NCBI RefSeq assembly: GCF_900177345.1
Contig: NZ_FWZT01000001.1
Location: 421,355 to 485,354 of the forward strand
From: Pseudobacteriovorax antillogorgiicola
GTDB taxonomy: Bacteria > Bdellovibrionota_B > Oligoflexia > Oligoflexales > Oligoflexaceae
Length of the DNA: 64,000 nt
Direction of reading: 5' to 3'
Positions within the stretch are counted from its first letter, which is position 1. Each line of letters begins with the position of its first letter. Shown here one piece after another: positions 50,747-58,528 of this stretch. Below the pieces are notes generated by a model. The model saw nothing but the letters and a program-made list of their open reading frames with translations, had not been told where the DNA came from and did no database searches. The position numbers were made by a program, and so were the translations under genes.

Positions 50747-51310
50747 ATGATCGTAAAACTAGCCGCTATGATCGTTTTAGGCTTGGGAATGCAATCTTGT
50801 TCCACCAACTATTTGAACAAGTACAACAGGAAGCCAGCAAAGACGAGCCGGACAAATAGTGCGGCCACCAAAGGCAAACCAGCAAAGATAGTTGCGATCG
50901 ACAAAAACACATTCCGATTCCACCTATCATTTAACGATGTTTGGAATACGGCGCTAGATGTTTTGCTTGAGAATTACAATCTAACCATTGTCGATCGTAG
51001 GTCTGGTGTGATTACAACCGAGTGGGATTCGTTCTTTTTAGATGGCAAGGTCTACCGAAACAAGGTTTCCTTGCGAGTCAAAAAACTGAACTACAGTATG
51101 GTCGACGTGACGATTCATAATAGCGTCGAGAGCCTACAAAATGTGGGCCATGGTGGAATTGCAAGTGCATGGTTACCTTACCCAAAGAACGCCGAAGAGA
51201 TGGGTAGGATTGTTCATAACATGGCCATTAATTTGGGTCAGCCGAAACCAGTCTTGCCCCGAGAAATGATTGCTACCTATGGCGATCAGAAGGCGACAAG
51301 CTCGCAATGA
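50747..51310 (+). CDS. predicted lipoprotein
   Basis: The 187-residue protein has a lipobox (GMQSC, Cys18) after a short basic/hydrophobic leader, so it is probably a lipoprotein in the envelope. A basic linker (30-45) is followed by a compact alpha/beta domain: FRFHLSFNDVWNTALDVLLE, NLTIVDRRSGVITTEWDSFF. That pattern resembles domains of outer-membrane assembly lipoproteins such as BamC, but similarity is not strong enough to name it. An AGAGGAGG site precedes the ATG. Confidence 0.72.
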   Translation: MIVKLAAMIVLGLGMQSCSTNYLNKYNRKPAKTSRTNSAATKGKPAKIVAIDKNTFRFHLSFNDVWNTALDVLLENYNLTIVDRRSGVITTEWDSFFLDGKVYRNKVSLRVKKLNYSMVDVTIHNSVESLQNVGHGGIASAWLPYPKNAEEMGRIVHNMAINLGQPKPVLPREMIATYGDQKATSSQ

Positions 51311-51319
51311 TTTTCATCA

Positions 51320-51340
51320 GCCCCGAGCGTGGGGCATTTC
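51320..51340 (+). terminator. hairpin after the lipoprotein gene
   Basis: GCCCC and GGGGC with a six-base loop, followed by ATTTC, nine bases past the stop codon. A weak terminator candidate. Confidence 0.35.
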
Positions 51341-51505
51341 ACCGTTTGTGCTACTTTCTTACTGCCACAAATTCAGGCAATCAGCTTTCTCCGATGTCTG
51401 GCGATAAGCGGACTGAGGCTTCTTTTGATTTCAGTAGCTTATGAATCTCTGAAGTTTGTCTCATGGCTTTATTAAACAGGTTCTCACGTTTTTATCATGG
51501 GTACT

Positions 51506-51533
51506 TTGACAAAGTTTAAAGGCGAATTACAAT
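51506..51533 (+). promoter_or_regulatory. predicted promoter of htpX
   Basis: A perfect TTGACA (51506-51511) and TACAAT (51528-51533) are separated by 16 bases, about 55 bases before the htpX ATG. Confidence 0.6.
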
Positions 51534-51588
51534 GTTCAAAGAGCCTAATTGGCTCGGCAAACGAAGACTATTAAGGAGTTAGACGCAA

Positions 51589-52500
51589 ATGAAACGTTGG
51601 CTTATTTTCGCTGCGGTGAATATCGCCATTATCATTACAATTTCGATTGTGATGAATCTCATATTTGCCTTCTTGGGGATCGACCCTTCCTATATGAGCG
51701 GCGGTAAACTTAATTATGAGACTCTTGCGATCTTCTGCTTGGTTTGGGGCATGGGGGGGTCCTTTATCTCCCTGATGCTATCCAAGAAGATGGTGAAGTG
51801 GTCGATGGGAGTTCAGATTATCGACCCCAACGCGGGTGGTGAGTACGGCGAGCTTGTTCGCACTGTGCACCGCTTAGCAAAGGGTGCCGGGCTTTCAAAG
51901 ATGCCTGAAGTTGGTATTTACCCTGGGCAGGAGCTAAATGCTTTTGCGACTGGTCCGAGTAAGAACAACTCTTTGGTTGCCGTCTCGGAAGGGCTTCTTC
52001 GTCACATGACGCGAGACGAGGTAGAAGGCGTTCTGGGCCACGAAGTCGCCCACATCGCCAATGGGGATATGGTGACGATGACTTTGATTCAGGGTGTTAT
52101 TAACGCCTTCGTCATGTTCTTCGCTCGAATCGCTGCGTTCGCAGTCGATCAGTTTCTTCGTGGGGATGATGAAGAGGGCCAAGGCCTCGGCTGGTTCGCC
52201 CACATGGGAGTTGTGATCTTGTTCGAGATCCTATTTGGTATGATCGGTATGGTAATTGTTGCTTGGTTCTCTCGCCATCGGGAGTATCGGGCAGATTCAG
52301 GTGGAGCTAGGCTTGCCGGGCGGCCTAAGATGGAAGCTGCGCTACAGAAATTAAGAGCGGGCATGGAATTGAACAGGGATGGTGATCCTGCACTTGCAAC
52401 CTTGAAGATTTCGTCGAAGCCTTCGAAGTTTGCAGCGCTGTTCAGCACTCACCCGCCCCTTGAGGATCGTATCCAACGCTTGCGGGAAATGAGAGCCTAG
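51589..52500 (+). CDS. htpX: membrane zinc protease HtpX
   Basis: HtpX is a membrane metalloprotease that degrades damaged membrane proteins. It has 303 residues. Two N-terminal and two further membrane helices flank the active site. HEVAH (residues 151-155) is the zinc motif, and the third ligand lies in the HREYRADSGGARLAG segment. The product begins MKRWLIFAAVNIAIIITISI. The AAGGAGT site supports the start. Confidence 0.95.
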   Translation: MKRWLIFAAVNIAIIITISIVMNLIFAFLGIDPSYMSGGKLNYETLAIFCLVWGMGGSFISLMLSKKMVKWSMGVQIIDPNAGGEYGELVRTVHRLAKGAGLSKMPEVGIYPGQELNAFATGPSKNNSLVAVSEGLLRHMTRDEVEGVLGHEVAHIANGDMVTMTLIQGVINAFVMFFARIAAFAVDQFLRGDDEEGQGLGWFAHMGVVILFEILFGMIGMVIVAWFSRHREYRADSGGARLAGRPKMEAALQKLRAGMELNRDGDPALATLKISSKPSKFAALFSTHPPLEDRIQRLREMRA

Positions 52501-52528
52501 TACTTTTTACATCAGACATGATTCATCC

Positions 52529-52552
52529 AGGGCAGCTTTGGCTGCCCTTTTG
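52529..52552 (+). terminator. intrinsic terminator after htpX
   Basis: AGGGCAGC and GCTGCCCT form an 8-bp stem with a TTTG loop, followed by TTTTGTATTT. Confidence 0.85.
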
Positions 52553-52698
52553 TATTTGGTCGTTTTGACTACATGTGCTGTGAGCGCTAGAGACCGTTAA
52601 AAATTTTTTTGAAAACCTTAAAATTAGGGTTTGCATCCTAAATTACTGGTGATATAAGTGATGCCTCTAGGATTTAGGCAACTAATTTCCTAGTGTTC

Positions 52699-52786
52699 GG
52701 AGAGATGGCCGAGTGGTTGAAGGCGGCGGTCTTGAAAACCGTTGTGGGGTAACTCACCGGGGGTTCGAATCCCTCTCTCTCCGCCA
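52699..52786 (+). tRNA. tRNA-Ser (UGA)
   Basis: A cloverleaf can be drawn by eye: the acceptor stem is GGAGAGA/TCTCTCC, with discriminator G and encoded CCA. The anticodon loop CTTGAAA gives TGA. The long variable arm is of class II, and GGTTCGAATCC is the T arm. It is 25 bases from the next tRNA and read from the same strand. Confidence 0.96.
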
Positions 52787-52810
52787 TAAAAGTTCAGACA
52801 TATCTATTTC

Positions 52811-52900
52811 GGAGAGATGGCAGAGTGGCCGAATGCACATCCTTGCTAAGGATGCGACTGGGTAACTGGTCCGAGGGTTCGAATCCCTCTCTCTCCGCCA
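52811..52900 (+). tRNA. tRNA-Ser (GCU)
   Basis: The same acceptor stem GGAGAGA/TCTCTCC and encoded CCA are seen. The anticodon loop TTGCTAA gives GCT, and the variable arm is long. It forms a tandem pair with the UGA tRNA. The 3' 26 bases of both genes are the same, so they could serve as an attachment site. Confidence 0.96.
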
Positions 52901-53221
52901 CGTTTCTTCCTAAACTATTCGAGATACAGCGTTCTTTCCTTTCAGATGCATTCCTAATATAGATATTTTCTTCAGAGACTTATTTTTCTGCAATATTTGG
53001 TAGTTCAGTTCCATCTATTAAATCTGACAATTCAATATTTTCTAGCCGTGATTGTTTTTGGTGTGCTTCACGTTTGTTTTATCAACTCCAGCCCTAAGCC
53101 CGAAAGCAGTCGCTCCAATCTTCTCATCTTTTGTGCTCATTAATTGAGCACATTCCTTCAAACTCTTGCCCAATTGTCAAACCTGCCTTTTATGACTTAG
53201 CTGACATTGATTTTTTCGGAC

Positions 53222-53267
53222 ATTTCCACAGCTTTTCCACATGTTTTCCACAGGCTCTTGTGGATAA
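53222..53267. promoter_or_regulatory. cluster of four DnaA boxes with 11-bp phasing
   Basis: ATTTCCACA (53222, one mismatch), TTTTCCACA (53233) and TTTTCCACA (53244) are tandem on the plus strand with start-to-start spacing of exactly 11 bases, one helical turn. TGTGGATAA at 53259-53267 is the perfect box on the minus strand. All but the first fit TTWTNCACA. The cluster is about 40 kb from oriC. Confidence 0.7.
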
Positions 53268-53535
53268 CTTTGCTTTGCATGTAAATATCTCCCGTCTAGT
53301 TGATAGAATCGGTCCTTTAGGGTTCATTTTGCAGCATCTCAACTGGAAGCATTTTATGAGGCGCGATTCTGCTATGAGTTTCTGTCTATTTTTTAGGCAT
53401 GAATTTTTCGGTCGGCTTTTCTAAGGATCTTTTTTGGAAGACTACCTGATATGTCTGGTACTCCCTATCTCTCATATCACTACTTAGGGGAGGAAGGTGA
53501 CTGGAACACTCGATCGAATGAATCAACCTTATTCT

Positions 53536-53566
53536 CTTTAAATATTTGTAATTATTAAATTTAAAG
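53536..53566. repeat. A+T-rich inverted repeat
   Basis: CTTTAAAT (53536-53543) and ATTTAAAG (53559-53566) are perfect inverted arms separated by 15 A/T-rich bases. It lies about 270 bases from the DnaA-box cluster and about 40 bases from the next gene, so it could be a promoter operator, terminator or melting element. Confidence 0.55.
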
Positions 53567-53604
53567 TGAGTCTTTCTAAAAATAGAAAGTATCTTGGATG
53601 AATA

Positions 53605-54201
53605 TCAATGAAATACTAGGACATCCATGGATTCTTCTAATTCCACCTTTACGTCGAGAGCGGTGTTTAAAATGGAGTTTACACCATGCTTTCCTGCGAA
53701 CAAATAGAACTCCTTGGTTGGAGTGAGGCGGCAGGCTAGTAAGACCTTTTTAAGTAGGCTCAGGCTGGTGGCTTGATCAATGAGATCACGGGAAAAATAA
53801 AAGCCTGCCCTCTTTGGAGCCATGGCCTTAAGGACATCATAGATGTGTTCAATGATGCGATCAGGGGACTTTTTAAGCTCGTCCAAAGGAAGAAGGTAAA
53901 AATGCTCTGGAGGGTCCTTCTCTGTATTGGATATCAAGAGAGCTTCCTGGTCAGCGACCCCTTCGTGTGCTGCCTTGTAGTATACCTCGTCAATATTGTC
54001 GTGTTCGTAGAGTTCCTGAGGCATAGTTACGCCATTTTTGAAGAGCCCAATCCAAAAGTTACAGTTCTTCGTTTCCTCCGGACGAGTGATATAGAGGATA
54101 ACCCGATTTTGAGGAGCTTCCGCAGACTTCTTATCCACTGGGTTCAGGGCCTCAGTCGGTGGTCGTTGGTTTTGCACTGGAATATTGTGGGCCGCTTCCA
54201 T
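53605..54201 (-). CDS. unknown cytoplasmic protein, 198 residues
   Basis: The gene starts at an ATG directly preceded by a very G-rich ribosome binding site (GGGGAGGGGAGCC). The protein is acidic to neutral, without membrane segments or signal. Beta/alpha alternation is visible: RVILYITRPEETKNCNFWIG, AGFYFSRDLIDQATSLSLLK and FYLFAGKHGV. I recognise no family. It sits in a leftward group with the winged-helix gene and may belong to a mobile element. Confidence 0.65.
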   Translation of the reverse strand: MEAAHNIPVQNQRPPTEALNPVDKKSAEAPQNRVILYITRPEETKNCNFWIGLFKNGVTMPQELYEHDNIDEVYYKAAHEGVADQEALLISNTEKDPPEHFYLLPLDELKKSPDRIIEHIYDVLKAMAPKRAGFYFSRDLIDQATSLSLLKKVLLACRLTPTKEFYLFAGKHGVNSILNTALDVKVELEESMDVLVFH

Positions 54202-54491
54202 GGCTCCCCTCCCCTTTTGGTTATCAGACTATTTTAGGGGTTTTTTTGGGGATTAGGAACATATTTGTGAGCCTTTGACTTAGTCTTGCCAAAATGTTCT
54301 GGAAGCCTAGGGTTTCGATGCTAGGAGATATGCTTACTAGACAGGTGTATTGTAAGCATAATATTTTTTTAGTCTATTTTTTGGCAGAATAAAATTCTCC
54401 CTTCAAGCTCGCTGCTTCGTCAGCGAGACAGCGCCTCGGTGGAATGTAGGGCATAGTGTTACAATATTTGGTTTCTTGAACTTCCTTTTCG

Positions 54492-54818
54492 TTAAGTCTT
54501 ATTTGCATACTTTTCAAAGAGTTTAAGCATTTCAGGATAGCTCAGATCGGAAAAGGACTCTAAGAGCAGTTTGAGTCGACTTCGATTCTGTGGCGAAAGC
54601 TGGTCCGCGCTTTGTAAGCGTTGGGTTATAGCAATCCTTAGCTCCTGAGAATTCTTTGGAGCTTTTTTTTCTGGCTCAATGCCGAGCCGCTTTCTAGCTC
54701 TGCTGAGGTTTTGACCAAACAGGCTTTCGACCAAGTGTTGTGGCGAGGCAATAAAGTTAAAGGAGCGGCGCTGGATCAGCTCAGGAAGCTGGTCTGCCTC
54801 TGACAGGGGCCACGGCGC
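54492..54818 (-). CDS. frameshifted C-terminal extension of the winged-helix protein, or a separate small protein
   Basis: This frame of 108 residues is open from a stop at 54819-54821 down to 54492 and has no ATG or GTG start. The first possible codons are CTG or TTG, and no ribosome binding site is visible. It encodes a helical, basic segment (RRSFNFIASPQH, then RARKRLGIEPEKKAP, and later LKLLLESFSDLSYPEML). It overlaps the last codons of the winged-helix gene in another frame by 43 bases. The simplest reading is that both were one protein and a frameshift near 54800 separates them. Confidence 0.42.
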   Translation of the reverse strand, partial: APWPLSEADQLPELIQRRSFNFIASPQHLVESLFGQNLSRARKRLGIEPEKKAPKNSQELRIAITQRLQSADQLSPQNRSRLKLLLESFSDLSYPEMLKLFEKYANKT

Positions 54819-55312
54819 TCAGGAGGAGCCTCCCTGATGCTCACAGAGCTGGGGGCCGGGCTATCTGGAGGAAAGAGGGATGAATCATGTACTTCAGATT
54901 GCCCGACAGCTCGTTTCCTCTCAAGCTGCATCCACTGCTGTGAGCACTTGACTCTTTCAAATTCCTCGAAGCTGTCGTTAGTAATGATGTAGTCATTGCT
55001 GGATTGTTGCCAGTGACCTCTTTCGTTCATCAAAATCCTCTCGTTCTTGATGAGATAACCCTTCTTGACGAGGCTCTTGATCTTTTTCCGCAAGGTTGAC
55101 TCGGGAATCTTTGTCTGCCGTGAGATGGTTGCTACGGATGGAAACGCGACCTGACCCACAAACCCCTTGTCGAATGGCATCTTGCTGCCTAAATAGAGCA
55201 AGATGAGTAGTTCGAAATGATCTATGTCATCTAAGGAGGCGAATGCTTCTAGATAGCGACCGCCGCGAAATACTCTGTGATCCAGTGGAAATTTGGAACG
55301 AATGTCTGACAT
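54776..55312 (-). CDS. winged-helix DNA-binding protein
   Basis: The protein has 178 residues from an ATG with GAGGGA six bases upstream. The core (about 30-95) is a helix-turn-helix of the kind found in phage or plasmid replication initiators and MarR-like regulators: FPSVATISRQTKIPESTLRKKIKSLVKKGYLIKNERI. The C-terminal third is Pro/Ser-rich and may be a linker. A frameshift near its end would join it to a further basic segment. Its start lies within a hairpin (CCCTCA/TGAGGG), which could regulate it. A role in replication or control of a local mobile element is possible but unproven. Confidence 0.65.
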   Translation of the reverse strand: MSDIRSKFPLDHRVFRGGRYLEAFASLDDIDHFELLILLYLGSKMPFDKGFVGQVAFPSVATISRQTKIPESTLRKKIKSLVKKGYLIKNERILMNERGHWQQSSNDYIITNDSFEEFERVKCSQQWMQLERKRAVGQSEVHDSSLFPPDSPAPSSVSIREAPPERRGPCQRQTSFLS

Positions 55313-55319
55313 CTTTAAT

Positions 55320-55336
55320 CCCTCAGTCCTTGAGGG
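55320..55336. promoter_or_regulatory. inverted repeat covering the winged-helix gene ribosome binding site
   Basis: CCCTCA and TGAGGG are perfect 6-bp arms with a 5-base loop. On the minus strand the second arm includes the GAGGG of the ribosome binding site, eight bases before the ATG. Confidence 0.45.
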
Positions 55337-55435
55337 AGCGACTAGCTGATTGAAAAGAAGTCCGTGGTAAGATACGCTCCGTTCTGATTGAACGGTGGGG
55401 TCTTCTTTCGGTTAATTGCTAGGCTCCGTTGTTCT

Positions 55436-55463
55436 GGAAGTGGGAGCTGCAACTCCTACTTCC
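55436..55463. other. strong hairpin between tail-collar gene and winged-helix gene
   Basis: GGAAGTGGGAG and CTCCTACTTCC pair over 11 positions with one G-T, around a CTGCAA loop. No T-run follows on either strand, so it is not a classical terminator. It may be a leader structure of the winged-helix gene. Confidence 0.5.
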
Positions 55464-55600
55464 CTCGTGAAAGCCGATATTTGCTCGCAGCTTAGCTAGT
55501 TTGTTTGGATGATGCTAGTTGTTTTTGCCATAAATTTTTATGGTGGTTTTATGTAGGTCATTGCAAAGATTCCAATAACTAACCCTGCCCATATTTTAAC

Positions 55601-56248
55601 TTAGTATTTGATTATGTAGAGCACTGTCGCGGAGTTCGGCCTTGTCGTACTACTTGGCCCTGTGACATTGGCGCTAAAGCTATGGGTATGATCTTGCCCT
55701 GGGTATGTGCCGTTTCCTCTCACACCTGATAGCTGATTACCCCTGGTGATGGCATGGTTTGTCCACTGATTACCCCCACCGGCAACCGGAAAGACGCCGT
55801 TATTAACCCACTTTGAATTGCTTCCAGAGGACGTTGTTCCGGATACCTTGAGGCCAGCTGGATTAACGCTTTGAGGCAGGTATCTTCCAGGAGTAGAGCT
55901 GCCCTCAAGGTGGAGGCCTACGAGATTCGGAACTCTGAAATTTCCTTCTGTTGGGTTGGCACTGTTATTGAACTTGTTCCATGCGTTGCCAATTCTTTTA
56001 TAGAGGTTCGGGTACTCTGATTTAGAAACCTCTCTGCCATCACATAGGAGATAACCATCAGGCACTTCTGTACCCGCAAAGGCTTCGATAACACCAGCTT
56101 GTTTGCTCTTGAGAAGATTGATGTCTACCAGTAGCTTCGATACAGCTTTCGTTAGTGAGTCAATGCTAGGTTCATTATTGGCCAGGGTGGGGGTGCTTAT
56201 GATTAGCATGAGAGCGACTGCGCTTCTCGAAGTGAGGTAAGTAGTCAC
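55601..56248 (-). CDS. secreted phage tail-collar domain protein
   Basis: The protein has 215 residues. An N-terminal signal (about 1-23, ending LAN) is followed by a short helical segment and a tail collar domain (PF07484-like): EAFAGTEVPDGYLLCDGREV, SEYPNLYKRIGNAW and FRVPNLVGL. The C-terminal half is Gly/Asn/Ser-rich with TGPSSTTRPNSATVLYIIKY, a typical end of tail-collar proteins. Tail-fibre domains with signal peptides exist in some envelope proteins and could be used at the surface. The gene is alone, with no other phage gene visible. Confidence 0.75.
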   Translation of the reverse strand: MTTYLTSRSAVALMLIISTPTLANNEPSIDSLTKAVSKLLVDINLLKSKQAGVIEAFAGTEVPDGYLLCDGREVSKSEYPNLYKRIGNAWNKFNNSANPTEGNFRVPNLVGLHLEGSSTPGRYLPQSVNPAGLKVSGTTSSGSNSKWVNNGVFPVAGGGNQWTNHAITRGNQLSGVRGNGTYPGQDHTHSFSANVTGPSSTTRPNSATVLYIIKY

Positions 56249-56444
56249 GGGCTTCTCCTAGGTGAGAATTCGAGTTTAATTAATGACCATTTTATTGTAA
56301 ACGACCCGAGAAAGTGTGAAAAGCTTGGGGATGGTCAGTATTTGAGTCTTGCTTCTACTCTTAGGGTTGAAGCTGATGCAAAGTTATTTTTTAACAGTTT
56401 GTCTAGATTTACCCTGATACCAATGCTTAGAGTGGGGAGAGAGC

Positions 56445-57518
56445 ATGGAAGTATGCATCATTGGTGGTGGGATCTTAGGGCTAGTTGTAGGATGGGAGCT
56501 GTGTCAAGCAGGTTACAAGCCGACCCTCTTAGAGGGCTCGTCGTATCTAGGCGATGCGTCATCAGGCAGAAATAGCGGGGTATTGCATGCTGGGATCTAC
56601 TATCCTACGGATAGCTTAAAGCATCGCCTGTGCATTGAGGGGAATCGGCGTTGGCATGAGCTTGCTCGAACCATGGACTTTCAGATTCGCAATTGTGGAA
56701 AGTATATTGTAGCTCGTCAGACCGATGATTCCGAGCTGCATAGGATATACGAGCAGGCTTGTCAAAATGAAGTTCCTGGATTGCACTTAGCTGGTTCAAA
56801 AGAGATTCGTGATCTTAATGAGTTTGTCAGGTGTAGAAGTGCTTTTTTCTCTAAGTTTAGCTCTGTCATCGATGTTCCCGCAGCGATCCGTACTCTTGCT
56901 GTCGCTATGGAACAAGCTGGAGGAGCTATATACCTTAATCAGGTTGTTCGCGGCCTAAGATCTGAAGGCAGAGGTGTTGAGGTTGTCACACAGGATGGAG
57001 CTGTGGCCTTCGATTGGGTGATCAACTGTGCTGGGCATGGAGCCATAGACCTTAGGAACAGTCTTGGTTTGCAGGGATTGGAGCCTCAACTTGTTAAAGG
57101 AAACTATATAAAAACCTTTAAGGAGCTAGGACACCCTTGGCTAATTTATCCCACGCCTGAAAAGGATCTGATGGGGCTTGGGGTTCACAATGTAATAGGG
57201 TTCGATAAAGGTGTGCGGTTTGGCCCTGATACAGAACTAGTTGATCGTTTAGACTATGCTCTTAACAAAGATCCCATTGATGCGATGATTCATGACGTGT
57301 GTGAGCGTTTTCATGGCCTTGAGCCCCGTGATCTTTCAGCTGACTTTTGTGGAATTCGACCGAAGTTGATCTTTAATGGTGAAGTTTACCAGGACTTTTG
57401 GGTTAAAGGTCCTGCTGATCTTGGGGTTGATGGGTATATTGAATTATGTGGGGTAGACTCGCCTGGTTTGACGGCAGCTCCGGCGTTGAGCCGGATGGTC
57501 TCAACTTTGATTAGATGA
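56445..57518 (+). CDS. lhgO: L-2-hydroxyglutarate oxidase-like FAD enzyme
   Basis: The protein has 357 residues and belongs to the DAO-type flavoproteins. The FAD motif VCIIGGGILGLVVGWEL is at the start. LEGSSYLGDASSGRNSGVLHAGIYYP fits the LhgO/L2HGDH family, as does the end GVDSPGLTAAPALSRM. A GGGGAGAGAGC site supports the ATG. The family oxidises L-2-hydroxyglutarate to 2-oxoglutarate, but related enzymes act on other 2-hydroxyacids. Confidence 0.83.
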   Translation: MEVCIIGGGILGLVVGWELCQAGYKPTLLEGSSYLGDASSGRNSGVLHAGIYYPTDSLKHRLCIEGNRRWHELARTMDFQIRNCGKYIVARQTDDSELHRIYEQACQNEVPGLHLAGSKEIRDLNEFVRCRSAFFSKFSSVIDVPAAIRTLAVAMEQAGGAIYLNQVVRGLRSEGRGVEVVTQDGAVAFDWVINCAGHGAIDLRNSLGLQGLEPQLVKGNYIKTFKELGHPWLIYPTPEKDLMGLGVHNVIGFDKGVRFGPDTELVDRLDYALNKDPIDAMIHDVCERFHGLEPRDLSADFCGIRPKLIFNGEVYQDFWVKGPADLGVDGYIELCGVDSPGLTAAPALSRMVSTLIR

Positions 57519-57543
57519 GAAATTCTTAGTTTTTTGTAATATA

Positions 57544-58434
57544 CTATTGACCTTCTCGAGCAATAATATCTTTCAGATAAGCACCATAGCCACTTTTTAG
57601 GAGATTGTCGGCTTGGATATCCAGCTCTTCTGTGTCGATGAACCCCATTCGCCACGCAATCTCTTCTGGACAAGCTATCTTTAGGCCCTGTCGTTTCTCT
57701 ATAGCTGCTGCAAAGTTTTGAGCGTCTAGAAGGGACTCATGAGTGCCTGTATCTAACCAGGCTGTTCCGCGACCTAGGAGTTCTACAGAGAGCTTGCCTT
57801 GTTTGAGATAGACTTTGTTGACATCGGTAATTTCAAGTTCTCCTCGAGCCGAGGGCTTAAGATTCTTGGCAATATCGATGACATCGGAGTCGTAAAAATA
57901 CAGTCCCGTCACTGCGTAGTTTGATTTTGGCTTGGAAGGCTTTTCTTCTAAGGAGACCACATTGCCATCACCATCGAACTCAGCTACACCGTATCTTTCA
58001 GGGTCTTTGACATAGTAGCCAAAGACAGTCGCTCCTCGCGATCGCTCATCAGCACTGCGAAGAAACTTAGTCATATCATGGCCGAAGTAGATGTTGTCCC
58101 CTAGGATAAGACAGCTGTCATCTCCGCCAATGAATTCTTCGCCAATAATAAAAGCTTGGGCCAGGCCTTCAGGCTTTGGTTGCTGGGCATAGGATAGATT
58201 GAGGCCCCATTGAGATCCATCGCCCAGTAAGCGGGTGAAGTTCTCGGCATCTTCTGGAGTAGTAATAATCAGGATGTCTTGAATTCCCGATAGCATCAAT
58301 ACAGAGAGCGGGTAGTAGATCATTGGCTTATCGTAAACAGGTAGCAATTGCTTGCTTGTTGCTAGTGTTAGTGGGTGAAGTCTTGTTCCTGAGCCACCAG
58401 CTAGAATTATACCCTTACGTTTACTCGTTGCCAT
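57544..58434 (-). CDS. rmlA: glucose-1-phosphate thymidylyltransferase
   Basis: It makes dTDP-glucose from glucose-1-phosphate and dTTP, the first step to dTDP-rhamnose. The protein has 296 residues, the usual RmlA length. The nucleotide motif GGSGTRLHP is at 13-21, followed by [33 protein letters not shown] and [16 protein letters not shown] are characteristic. The other rml genes are not in this window, so the final sugar is unknown. It converges on lhgO with 25 bases between. Confidence 0.95.
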   Translation of the reverse strand: MATSKRKGIILAGGSGTRLHPLTLATSKQLLPVYDKPMIYYPLSVLMLSGIQDILIITTPEDAENFTRLLGDGSQWGLNLSYAQQPKPEGLAQAFIIGEEFIGGDDSCLILGDNIYFGHDMTKFLRSADERSRGATVFGYYVKDPERYGVAEFDGDGNVVSLEEKPSKPKSNYAVTGLYFYDSDVIDIAKNLKPSARGELEITDVNKVYLKQGKLSVELLGRGTAWLDTGTHESLLDAQNFAAAIEKRQGLKIACPEEIAWRMGFIDTEELDIQADNLLKSGYGAYLKDIIAREGQ

Positions 58435-58528
58435 GAAATAATCTCCAAAACTATTAGATTTCAGTACATCTACAGGCTATCATCCACTTAAGCTAAAATT
58501 AGATCAATGAAAAAAGGTTTATCTAAGG

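Larger units (their letters stand above)
52901..53604. other. gene-poor, A+T-rich region with origin-like features
   Basis: About 700 bases between the tRNA-Ser pair and the next gene. No frame of convincing quality is seen; a 97-residue frame at 53131-53424 (+) has no homology-like features or strong start. The region holds four DnaA boxes at 53222-53267 and an A+T-rich dyad at 53536-53566, described separately. Confidence 0.6.

Noticed and set aside
53131..53424. 97-residue frame in the gene-poor region
   Set aside because: No ribosome binding site, odd composition (many Phe, Cys, His), and it covers the DnaA-box cluster.
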